DNA of 64,000 bases from Tenuifilum thalassicum. Lineage in GTDB: Bacteria > Bacteroidota > Bacteroidia > Bacteroidales > Tenuifilaceae. Under the pieces are notes generated by a model that ran no database searches, was not told the origin of the DNA, and saw only the letters and a program-made list of their open reading frames with translations. The translations under genes and the position numbers were made by a program. Below, piece by piece: positions 43,855 through 52,186 of the stretch (its first letter is position 1; the number at the start of each line of letters is the position of its first letter). The stretch is taken from contig NZ_CP041345.1 in NCBI RefSeq assembly GCF_013265555.1, positions 310,001 to 374,000 on the forward strand. The letters are read 5' to 3'.

Positions 43855-44526
43855 CTACTTAAAAATTAAAAAGTATAGCGGAATAATACTGAAACCTAAC
43901 CCAATTATTATAGCATAAATGTATGCTATAACCTCAAGTCGTTTTAACCATTTTGTGCCATTCCATCCCAGTGTTTGAAATGCAGACCAGAATCCGTGGC
44001 TAAGGTGAAACCCTAAAAAGATGGCACCCAATACGTAAAGTAAGTCGTACCACCAATATGAAATAAAAAGCCCAGCCACAAGGGCATAGGTGTTGTGCAT
44101 GGTTTCAGTTCCGTAAGTTATGGTATCCACTGTACCAAACTTTATTTTCCAAAAGAAGTTTGCCAGGTGGATAACCAAAAAAATAAGTATGGTTGCTCCA
44201 AGAATGTACATGTTTTTTGATGACCAGCTAGAAACTCCATTTGATGCCGACTTGCTATATCCAATTGGGCGCGTTTTACGATTCTTAATAGTGAGGTATG
44301 TGGCATAAATGATATGAAAAACAAATCCAATAGCTAAGAGCGGCTCAATTATTTTAATGGCTGGATTGGTAGCCATAAAGTGAGCGGCACGATTAAAAAC
44401 TTCACCATCTCCTACTAGTAGCATTAAGTTCACAGTGAGATGAACCAGTAGAAAGAGCATAAGAAAAACTCCTGTAATGCTCATTATTAGTTTTTTACCA
44501 ATTGATGAGTTGAATATTTCAATCAT
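43855..44526 (-). CDS. sdhC: Succinate dehydrogenase/fumarate reductase cytochrome b subunit
   Basis: 223-aa membrane anchor with five helices and several His residues placed in the helices (HLTVNLML, HIIYATYL, HLANFFW, HLSHGFW) to ligate two b hemes, as expected for the single-subunit anchor of this complex II class. It exchanges electrons with menaquinone. First gene of sdhCAB; its promoter must lie in the gap upstream of 44526. Confidence 0.93.
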   Translation of the reverse strand: MIEIFNSSIGKKLIMSITGVFLMLFLLVHLTVNLMLLVGDGEVFNRAAHFMATNPAIKIIEPLLAIGFVFHIIYATYLTIKNRKTRPIGYSKSASNGVSSWSSKNMYILGATILIFLVIHLANFFWKIKFGTVDTITYGTETMHNTYALVAGLFISYWWYDLLYVLGAIFLGFHLSHGFWSAFQTLGWNGTKWLKRLEVIAYIYAIIIGLGFSIIPLYFLIFK

Positions 44527-44878
44527 AGTTTTAGGGGTTTAATTTGCGAATACAAGTTATAATTTTCTGTTGATACTGCATAAGAAACTTACTGAATCTT
44601 TCATGTAATTTCTATATGATTAAATTAGTTTTTAAAAATGAAATAGATAGATAAAACTGGTTGGTTTAATTTGATGGATGTTAGGTATGGCAAGCGTATT
44701 TGCTTAGGCCGTTTTTTGGTATATGTTAGTTTTGATTAAACATTGGATTTTTAAACAAAACAAATTTGCTATTTGTTGAATAACAATAAAATAGGGCTTC
44801 TCCTATTGGAAAAACCCTTGTAATATCATATCATTCAAGAGATAAAGATATCTCTTGTCAACATTATTTTTACTTATG
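44527..44878. other. sdh upstream region with small hairpin
   Basis: About 350 bp with no supported gene. It should hold the sdhC promoter, which I cannot pinpoint. A perfect 9-bp inverted repeat with a 4-nt loop (CAAGAGATA / TATCTCTTG, 44836-44857) lies just 3' of the first small lipoprotein gene and may act as a weak terminator, though it lacks a T-run. Confidence 0.45.
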
Positions 44879-45010
44879 CTATGCTATGTTTTCTACAGAA
44901 TTCGTTGCAACATCGCTATATGCGGGGCATGCTTTTTTCTGGCAAGAGCTGGCAAGAATAGCGACAAATGCAAGAAGTAATAGAATAGTTGCTGTTCTTT
45001 TTGTTTTCAT
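44879..45010 (-). CDS. Tiny lipoprotein with CPxY motif, 43 aa
   Basis: Begins MKTKRTATILLLLAFVAI and has the lipobox LASSC with the acylated Cys at residue 23. The mature peptide is only 21 residues and contains KKACPAYSD. Basic n-region, hydrophobic core and lipobox are all in place, which is unlikely for a chance frame. The gene downstream of the second tiny lipoprotein has the same plan, so they look like tandem paralogues. Function unknown. Confidence 0.65.
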   Translation of the reverse strand: MKTKRTATILLLLAFVAILASSCQKKACPAYSDVATNSVENIA

Positions 45011-45028
45011 AACGTATATAGTTTAAAA

Positions 45029-45136
45029 TTATCTATAAACTGGACAAGGCACATTATTATGGCACGAAACTAATATAATTGCTATAACTACTATTGCAAT
45101 GAGTAGTATAACTTGTTTTTTCCCCATCCTTTTCAT
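45029..45136 (-). CDS. Tiny lipoprotein with CPxY motif, 35 aa
   Basis: MKRMGKKQ, then a strongly hydrophobic stretch and the lipobox ILVSC (Cys at residue 25), ending VPCPVYR. The mature peptide is 11 residues. In-frame ATGs at 45145 and 45127 are alternative starts. It lies 18 nt upstream of the 43-aa lipoprotein on the same strand, so one short transcript probably makes both. The terminal CPVYR resembles the CPAYR end of the outer-membrane protein at 59286-59933. Confidence 0.6.
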   Translation of the reverse strand: MKRMGKKQVILLIAIVVIAIILVSCHNNVPCPVYR

Positions 45137-45394
45137 TCCTAACATATATAACAATTTTTAAACCGAAATGTTGCAAGGAATAAATATTTTGCAATTTACT
45201 AAAATTATTTTGACGAAATGACATTAACAGTTGGTCTATGTGGATTTTTTTTTGACTATCGAAAGTGCCTTTCTGGTTGGACAAACTTAAACATTTTTAA
45301 TTCTTATTTTAATTTGGTGATACTGAGCAATAATAATTTATTGAGAAAATTACACAGAAATTAATATCTTCATAAGTTGTAAATTGATTCTCAC

Positions 45395-47866
45395 ATGGCC
45401 GATAATTCAATATATGTTGATGTTATATTGCCCTTAGCTCTACCAGGCACATTTACTTATAGAATACCCAATGAGCTTGCAAGTGATATAAGCGTTGGGG
45501 TGCGTGTATTGGTTCCTTTTGGGAAAAGAAAGTTGTACTCAGCACTAGTTTACAATATCCATTCTAATCAACCAAGTGGGTACATGGTTAAGGATGTAAT
45601 TCAGCTAATCGATGATAGTCCCATTGTTTTAAAGTCGCAGATTAAGTTATGGGGTTGGATTTCAACTTACTATATGTGTACCTTGGGGGAGGTTATGAAA
45701 GCAGCTCTTCCTTCGGGTCTAAAAATGGAGAGCGATACCATTGTTACGGCTGGTGAGGTTGACGGTTTTGATTTAACCGACGAGGAGGTTACTCTGCTTC
45801 ATCTTTTAGAGCAAAAGAAAAAGTTAACCATACAGCAGCTTGCTCAAAAGTCTGGGTTAAAAAATACAATGAAGGTTATAAAGTCAATGTTAGAAAGGAA
45901 CCTACTGTATGTTAATGAGGAGGTTGAAAGCGGCTTTAAACCTAAAACAGAAACTTTTATTAGGTTATCGGAAGAGTATTCCAATGAGGAGAAGTTGTGC
46001 CAACTTATTGATTCCCTAAACCGAGCTCCAGCCCAACAACGGGTTATTCTTGCGATTGCAGCCCAAAATACTAAATCTGAAAATTATAATCCTGTTTCAA
46101 TTTCTCGTAAGGCGCTGCTAAATAAGGTTGGTGTTTCGGCAAGCGTTTTAAAGAGTCTTATTGATAAAGGCATTGTAATACAAGAATACGAAGCGGTTTC
46201 AAGGCTAGATGAGGATAAGAGTGCTGATGCTCTTAAACAACCATTCCAGCTTGAGGATTTTCAGGTTAAAGCACTAGATGAGATTAACGAAAAGTTTTTT
46301 GAGAAAGATGTAGTTCTGCTCCATGGTGTTACCTCTAGTGGAAAAACTGAAATATACATTCATCTTATAAATGATGCAATAAAAAAGGGTAAACAGGTTC
46401 TTTATCTTTTACCTGAAATTGCGTTAACCACACAAATCATAACAAGGCTTCGCAAAGTTTTTGGGAATAGGGTGGGGGTATATCACTCAAAGTTTTCAGA
46501 TAATGAGCGCGTTGAGGTTTATCTTAACATGTTAAGCGATGATAAATCGTACGATGTAATTCTAGGTGTTCGGTCTTCAATTTTTCTTCCTTTTAGGAAA
46601 CTTGGGTTAATTATTGTTGACGAGGAACACGAGAACACATTTAAACAGTACAATCCGGCTCCTCGTTATCATGCTCGTGACTTATCGGTTGTGTTAGCTC
46701 AGATGTTGGGAGCAAAGGTTTTGCTTGGAACTGCTACGCCGTCGGTAGAGTCATATTATAATGCAAAGATTGGTAAGTATGGGATTGTGAAAATTACCGA
46801 ACGATATAGCGGGCTGCAATTGCCTAATACATTGGTGGTTGATACGCGGGATGCACGGAAGCGAAAAAAGATGAAATCACATTTCTCTGAAACCCTTTTA
46901 AATGCCATTGAGGATGCACTTTCAAGAAAAGAGCAGGTAATACTTTTCCAGAATCGACGTGGCTATTCGCCGTTTGTTGAGTGCGACGATTGTGGTTGGG
47001 TACCCCATTGCGAGCATTGCGACGTTACTTTAACCTACCATAAGTATACAAACCAGCTTACATGCCATTATTGTGGGTATGCCATTGAGCAACCGAACGC
47101 TTGTTTAGCCTGTGGAAGCGCCAATCTTAAGCCTAAAGGGTTCGGAACAGAAAAGGTTGAGGATGAATTGCAAATATTTTTCCCGGATGCTGTTATTGAG
47201 AGAATTGACTTAGATTCTACTCGCTCACGTGCAGCTTACGAAAAAGTGATAACAGGATTTGAACTAGGCAAGATTGATATTCTTGTTGGCACACAAATGG
47301 TTACAAAGGGGCTCGATTTTGACCGCGTGAGTTTAGTGGGCATCCTAAATGCTGATAACATGTTAAATTTCCCCGACTTCAGGGCATCTGAGCGTAGCTT
47401 CCAGCTGATGACCCAAGTGAGTGGACGTGCAGGCCGAAAGGAGAAGCAGGGTTTCGTTATTATCCAAACATCTCAACCCGATAATCCTGTTATTGAGCAT
47501 GTTGTAAAGCAGAATACAAATTCGTTCTTGGAGTGGCAACTAACAGAGCGAAATCAGTTTCGTTATCCACCCTTTTATAGGCTGATAAGAATCACGCTTA
47601 AACATAAGGATAGAAATCGGTTGTACGATGGTGCAAATGCATTGACAGTAACACTCCGTCATGTGCTAGGTGAAAATGTATTAGGCCCTGAACCTCCGCT
47701 AATTCCTCGCATTCAAAACCAGTATATCCTTGAATTGCTTGTTAAGCTGAAGAGGGATAAAAATATAGTAAGGATTAAGGAGTTTATAGGACGTAGCATA
47801 CTAATGATGAAGCAAAATAAGGAAACCGCTTCAATTAATATCTCTATTGATGTTGATCCCTACTAG
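45395..47866 (+). CDS. priA: Primosomal protein N' (PriA helicase)
   Basis: 823-aa superfamily-2 helicase that restarts stalled replication forks by loading DnaB. An N-terminal 3'-DNA-binding domain leads to Walker A HGVTSSGKTEIY near residue 315, DEEH near 409 and the helicase motif GTATPS. The zinc region CDDCGWVPHCEHC ... CHYCG ... CLACG near 530-575 has the eight expected Cys, and the C-terminal VSGRAGRKEKQG motif is present. Length is somewhat above the usual 730 because of an enlarged middle domain. It converges on hydF with a 4-nt gap. Confidence 0.96.
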   Translation: MADNSIYVDVILPLALPGTFTYRIPNELASDISVGVRVLVPFGKRKLYSALVYNIHSNQPSGYMVKDVIQLIDDSPIVLKSQIKLWGWISTYYMCTLGEVMKAALPSGLKMESDTIVTAGEVDGFDLTDEEVTLLHLLEQKKKLTIQQLAQKSGLKNTMKVIKSMLERNLLYVNEEVESGFKPKTETFIRLSEEYSNEEKLCQLIDSLNRAPAQQRVILAIAAQNTKSENYNPVSISRKALLNKVGVSASVLKSLIDKGIVIQEYEAVSRLDEDKSADALKQPFQLEDFQVKALDEINEKFFEKDVVLLHGVTSSGKTEIYIHLINDAIKKGKQVLYLLPEIALTTQIITRLRKVFGNRVGVYHSKFSDNERVEVYLNMLSDDKSYDVILGVRSSIFLPFRKLGLIIVDEEHENTFKQYNPAPRYHARDLSVVLAQMLGAKVLLGTATPSVESYYNAKIGKYGIVKITERYSGLQLPNTLVVDTRDARKRKKMKSHFSETLLNAIEDALSRKEQVILFQNRRGYSPFVECDDCGWVPHCEHCDVTLTYHKYTNQLTCHYCGYAIEQPNACLACGSANLKPKGFGTEKVEDELQIFFPDAVIERIDLDSTRSRAAYEKVITGFELGKIDILVGTQMVTKGLDFDRVSLVGILNADNMLNFPDFRASERSFQLMTQVSGRAGRKEKQGFVIIQTSQPDNPVIEHVVKQNTNSFLEWQLTERNQFRYPPFYRLIRITLKHKDRNRLYDGANALTVTLRHVLGENVLGPEPPLIPRIQNQYILELLVKLKRDKNIVRIKEFIGRSILMMKQNKETASINISIDVDPY

Positions 47867-47870
47867 AATA

Positions 47871-49100
47871 TTATAGGTAGTCGGATTTAGATTCCTTGTA
47901 ACCAATAAATGGAGCAACAGCTCTGTTATATATGCCTTGAACATATGCTATTGCCATTCCATAGTTTGTGACAGGAATGCCAGCCTCTACAGCAGGACGT
48001 AACCTGTTAATAATTTGTTTTCGGGTAATCATGCAGCCACCGCATTGTATAACAAGTGAATAATCTTTAATGTCGCGGGGTAATTGGTCAAGACCTGCAA
48101 CAACATCATATTCGAGTTGCTTGCCAGTAAAGTTTGAAATCCACCGGGGTATTTTTACTCTTCCTATATCGTCGCACGATACATGGTGGTTGCAGCTTTC
48201 GAGTAATAGAATCCTGTCGCCATCTTTAAGCTCCGAAATTTTTGGTGTTCCTTTTAGGTAATTATCAAAATCGCCTTTAAATCGTGCAAGTAGGATGCTA
48301 AAGCTTGTTAGTGGTATATCTCGGGGAATGGAGGCATCTGCTTTAACAAATATCTGGCTATCGGTTACTGCTAGTGCTGGTTTAACATGAGTTTTTCGGA
48401 GAAATGCATCTACTTCTCTTTCTTTTAGAACAACAGCAACCGCATCGTTATCGAGCACATCGCGAATGGCTTGTACTTGCGGAAGTATTAGTCTGCCGGC
48501 TGGTGCTTCTACATCAATAGGTGTAATAAGCAAAACGATGTCGCCATACGATATTAAATCGCCTAGTAGAGTTGGTGTTCTATATGATGACTCTGGTATG
48601 GCCTTTTTTATAAGAGCAATGAGCTCTTCAGGGTATTTTTTTATTTTACAGCTTATATCAAGAAATCCTTTATGGTTTAAATCTTTTAGCTGGTTTTTAA
48701 GGGCTTCAGATGCAGGTTCAATATCGTTTTTGTTATGGACAATTATAAAAGGTGTGTCGGTTTTTTTGAATTTATCAACCAACATCTTTTCATAGCTATC
48801 CCATTGGTTTGCTGATAGAACAAGAATAGCAAGGTCGATTTGATTTATTGCATGTAAGGTTTTTTCAATTCTTTTTTCCCCAAGCTCACCCTCGTCATCA
48901 ATACCTGCAGTGTCAATAAGGATAACTGGGCCAAAACCAGTTATTTCAAATGATTTTTTAACGGGGTCGGTTGTTGTCCCTGCATAATCGGAAACAATTG
49001 CAACATCTTGTCCTGCCAAAAGGTTGATTAGAGAACTTTTCCCATTATTCCTTCTGCCAAAGATACCAATATGTGGTTTTGACTCTTTTCCTTTTTGCAT
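47871..49100 (-). CDS. hydF: [FeFe]-hydrogenase H-cluster maturation GTPase HydF
   Basis: 409-aa scaffold protein on which the 2Fe subcluster of [FeFe] hydrogenase is assembled before delivery to HydA. GTPase motifs: GRRNNGKSSLIN, DTAG and HNKND. The iron-sulfur motif CxH...CxxC is seen as CNHH near residue 304 and CGGCM near 354. HydE, HydG and the hydrogenase itself are not in the window. Its presence implies hydrogen metabolism and thus anaerobic growth. Confidence 0.94.
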   Translation of the reverse strand: MQKGKESKPHIGIFGRRNNGKSSLINLLAGQDVAIVSDYAGTTTDPVKKSFEITGFGPVILIDTAGIDDEGELGEKRIEKTLHAINQIDLAILVLSANQWDSYEKMLVDKFKKTDTPFIIVHNKNDIEPASEALKNQLKDLNHKGFLDISCKIKKYPEELIALIKKAIPESSYRTPTLLGDLISYGDIVLLITPIDVEAPAGRLILPQVQAIRDVLDNDAVAVVLKEREVDAFLRKTHVKPALAVTDSQIFVKADASIPRDIPLTSFSILLARFKGDFDNYLKGTPKISELKDGDRILLLESCNHHVSCDDIGRVKIPRWISNFTGKQLEYDVVAGLDQLPRDIKDYSLVIQCGGCMITRKQIINRLRPAVEAGIPVTNYGMAIAYVQGIYNRAVAPFIGYKESKSDYL

Positions 49101-49190
49101 GTTTGTAATATTTTGAGATACTGCAAAGTTAACCTATCTGAACAATGAATGTTCAAGTTAGCAGTCATCTAATATTTAATAAGTTCAAAT

Positions 49191-50645
49191 TTACTGGGCA
49201 AAGAAGTATTCGTTAAGGTCGTATAGGTCGTTAAGGGTGAGATTATTTTTACCATCAAAGAAATCGTTAATGGCATTGGTTAACTCTTGGAATGAGATGT
49301 AGCCGTCGGAATCGGTATCAACAGGTTTAAGTTTTTCAGGAATTTTGCCTGGTGTAATAGTAAGACTTCTAGACCAAACATGGGTTACAGGAATTAGTTT
49401 AACCTGTTTGCGCGAAACCGCCTCGCTTTTTTTATTAAACATGGCTGCTAGAACATCGGCACTAACCTGAACGCCGTTGTCGTCAACAATTGCACCTTCT
49501 GGTGTGTTTGGTTCATTATCCATGTAGTCAAATACTCCATCAAAGTCTGTGTCAAATGGGCATCCAACAGAGTCAACTTCAACACCTTCTGGCGTATCGG
49601 GGCATTCATCAAAATTATCAAAAACCTTATCGTTATCTTGGTCGCTCCAGAAGATATCGTAGTCATAGTTTTCGCCAAGCATAGCAAATACACGTTCAAC
49701 AAGAATTGTTTTGGGGTCGGAGAATAGGTCGAAATTCATGGTAAAGTATGTAAACATGAAGATGTCGTTATAATCGTTTTGAACGGGATATCCTTGTGCT
49801 TTAGCTATGTTGTTGTCGTAGTTGTCAATTCTGTCGGAAAAGCAATAGTTAATTGCAGAGCCTACACGGAGATTTACACGGTCGGATAGATAAAAATCTA
49901 AACCAAAGTCGAAAGGAATGGAGAAGGTTTGCTGAGATATACTTCCCTGCTTGAATAGGTCGGTACTTGATAGGTCGGTTTCATAGTCGCTGTCAAACCT
50001 AATTATTCTTGCCCTATACGCGTTGATACTATTTTCAGGGAAATCTCTCATGGTTCCATCGGACCAGAAAAAGTAATATCTACCCGTTTGGTTGTAAGTA
50101 TAATTCCCTTTAGGGCTGTAAAAAATAGTTGAGAAGCCTAAAGAAACAAATGGTCTGAAGCGTTTTAATGAGCCAAATACGTGACCAAAATTATATTCTA
50201 ATGAGATTCCAAGCTGGAAAAGGTTAGTTTTAAAAGCTGAGTTGACAAAAACGGGATTATTCAGATCATCAAGGGGTAAGGGGCTTTGTTGCATAGTATA
50301 TGATAGCTTGGGATCGTGGGCTGATATTCCACCAAGAATGGAGAAAATATTTGTTTTAAAGTTATGCTTTTTCCCAACAAGAATAGAGATATTTATTTTT
50401 CCGGCAGTATTTCCATACAGTGGCGATGATATTGGTTCTTTAACATCTCCAAAAAAGCTAATGTACCCAGCTCCTAATGAAATTACTGGTTTATAAACAG
50501 GATTTTGTACTTCAACAATTGTATCAAGTATACTTTCATAAAAATCTTCATCATCAAGCTGAGCATAAAGTGTAAAGGGAAGCATTAGCATTAGAGCTAG
50601 CGCTAACGCTTTCTTTTTGAGTCGATATAAAAAAGGTTTGCTCAT
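49191..50645 (-). CDS. Outer-membrane beta-barrel protein with calcium-binding repeats
   Basis: 484 aa. A signal peptide (LMLPFTLYA / QLDD) is followed by a barrel-like region to about residue 330, then thrombospondin-type-3-like calcium repeats (DQDNDKVFDNFDECPDTP, DTDFDGVFDYMDNEPNTP) and a C-terminal EF-hand loop DTDSDGYISFQEL near 450. The usual OmpA peptidoglycan-binding domain that follows such repeats is absent; a helical EF-hand tail replaces it. It follows the SPOR-like protein gene by 4 nt, suggesting a functional pair at the outer membrane. Role unknown. Confidence 0.75.
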   Translation of the reverse strand: MSKPFLYRLKKKALALALMLMLPFTLYAQLDDEDFYESILDTIVEVQNPVYKPVISLGAGYISFFGDVKEPISSPLYGNTAGKINISILVGKKHNFKTNIFSILGGISAHDPKLSYTMQQSPLPLDDLNNPVFVNSAFKTNLFQLGISLEYNFGHVFGSLKRFRPFVSLGFSTIFYSPKGNYTYNQTGRYYFFWSDGTMRDFPENSINAYRARIIRFDSDYETDLSSTDLFKQGSISQQTFSIPFDFGLDFYLSDRVNLRVGSAINYCFSDRIDNYDNNIAKAQGYPVQNDYNDIFMFTYFTMNFDLFSDPKTILVERVFAMLGENYDYDIFWSDQDNDKVFDNFDECPDTPEGVEVDSVGCPFDTDFDGVFDYMDNEPNTPEGAIVDDNGVQVSADVLAAMFNKKSEAVSRKQVKLIPVTHVWSRSLTITPGKIPEKLKPVDTDSDGYISFQELTNAINDFFDGKNNLTLNDLYDLNEYFFAQ

Positions 50646-50649
50646 AAAA

Positions 50650-52008
50650 TTACCTATACCACTTTTGGTTTGTTATCATTAGTGCTTCTTGCACTGTAAT
50701 ACGTTTCCCGTTATTATAGGCTGTTACAAATGCGTCGTTAATTTTGGTAGTGTTCCAAATAAATATTCTGAAATCGCGGGCTTCCTTGTACTCTTTGAAG
50801 GACCCAATTGAATATTTGTACCACCCCTCATGCTTCTCGGTACGAACATCATAGTTGATGTTGTATCGTTTAAAGTAACGCTTAATGTTAATTGGTTTAT
50901 GTCCTGCAGCTATCTGAACCCTATAGTAAACACCTTTTTCTGGCATGAGCATAAAGGGTTGCATGTTAAATTCAGGTTTCACCTTACGCTTTGGTTTATC
51001 TTCAATTTTTTTGTATTGGATGGGGATTTCAATGCCACCCTCGGAGTAGTCTTGAGTGAAACCACTTATAATATTAGCTCCTGCAGTAGAACTTGACGAT
51101 GCAATGATTCCATCCAATACGGCAGGATCGATATTTGAGAGATCAACGTCTTTTTGGATTATGTCAATAACTCTTGTTGCATCGCCAATTAGATAGGAGA
51201 ACGTTCCTTTGATGCTTACCTTAATTTCTCCGTTCCCGTCGGGAGGTATAAGCTTATATGATACAACAAAACGGGGATCTGCAGGTAGGTTCATCCATAA
51301 AAATTTAACTTTTTGGTCTTTAAAGGAGAATGCAGCATCTCTTGTTTCTATTGGTTCTGCTGTAAAACCCTCGGGAACTTCTTCTTCAATTTTGGCAAAT
51401 TTTTGTGCGCTACCTCTATTGACAAGCAATTTTACCATGTAGTCGTTCATCTCACCAGTAGGAATTGGTGTTTGACGAATACACTTTACGTTGCTAGCCA
51501 TAAAGCCAACAGGTGGTTGAGGGGGAATGACATTTTGAAACTCGTTAATATCAACTATTAAGTTGGGGTCAATTTTGTCGGAAGGGTTTATTGTTATTTT
51601 TGATGATTCAAAGTTTGCAGTCTTTCTCTCGTTATTATCAATGTAAGAGAATGTTCCTTTTAATGAGAAAGATCCTTTAAGCCTTTCATCAACCTTAATT
51701 CTATAAACTAAACGCAATTGTTTTTCATCAGGCAGTTTTAGCCATAAGAAACGAACCTTTTGCTCTTCGAAGGAGAAATCACCAAGCGATGATTCAACTA
51801 GTTTTGCTGTCAAACCGTAAGGTAATTCTTGCTGTAAGCGTGCAAAACCAGAAAGGTCACCTTTTTTGAGTACAACCTCTACATCGAATTCACTTCCAGC
51901 GTTTACGGTAGAAGGAACATTTAAATTAAATGCCACATCGCTTCCCAAAAGAAAGCTTAAAAGGGTAACGCCTATTAGGTTATAAAATGCTGTAACGATA
52001 CTATGCAT
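50650..52008 (-). CDS. Secreted protein with duplicated domain and SPOR-like C-terminus
   Basis: 452 aa from the ATG at 52008 (the frame opens at a TTG). A hydrophobic N-terminal segment is followed by two similar domains of about 110 residues. Repeat 1 has LPYGLTAKLVESSLGDFSF and VRFLWLKLP; repeat 2 has VPEGFTAEPIETRDAAFSF and VKFLWMNLP. Each contains the same FSF(E/K)(E/D)QKV(R/K)FLW core. The last 90 residues (YYRVQIAAGHKPINIKRYFK) look like a SPOR peptidoglycan-binding fold. It precedes the calcium-motif outer-membrane protein. Not a family I can name. Confidence 0.65.
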   Translation of the reverse strand: MHSIVTAFYNLIGVTLLSFLLGSDVAFNLNVPSTVNAGSEFDVEVVLKKGDLSGFARLQQELPYGLTAKLVESSLGDFSFEEQKVRFLWLKLPDEKQLRLVYRIKVDERLKGSFSLKGTFSYIDNNERKTANFESSKITINPSDKIDPNLIVDINEFQNVIPPQPPVGFMASNVKCIRQTPIPTGEMNDYMVKLLVNRGSAQKFAKIEEEVPEGFTAEPIETRDAAFSFKDQKVKFLWMNLPADPRFVVSYKLIPPDGNGEIKVSIKGTFSYLIGDATRVIDIIQKDVDLSNIDPAVLDGIIASSSSTAGANIISGFTQDYSEGGIEIPIQYKKIEDKPKRKVKPEFNMQPFMLMPEKGVYYRVQIAAGHKPINIKRYFKRYNINYDVRTEKHEGWYKYSIGSFKEYKEARDFRIFIWNTTKINDAFVTAYNNGKRITVQEALMITNQKWYR

Positions 52009-52186
52009 CGTAAAAGGCAATGATTTAGGTTCACACTACAGGTTAATTAATTACAATATTAAGAAATAAAATCATAAAATGTAATAAAAAAGCGTAAAAA
52101 TCATACAGTTTATATCGTTATAGAATTAAACGGCATTAAAGCATTTGGGCTAATAGGCAGATAAACAATCAAATAGCTAGCTGAAT

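Noticed and set aside
45057..45284. 75-codon minus-strand frame upstream of priA
   Set aside because: It overlaps the 35-aa micro-lipoprotein in another frame, has no signal, motif or start context, and the lipoprotein reading is far better.
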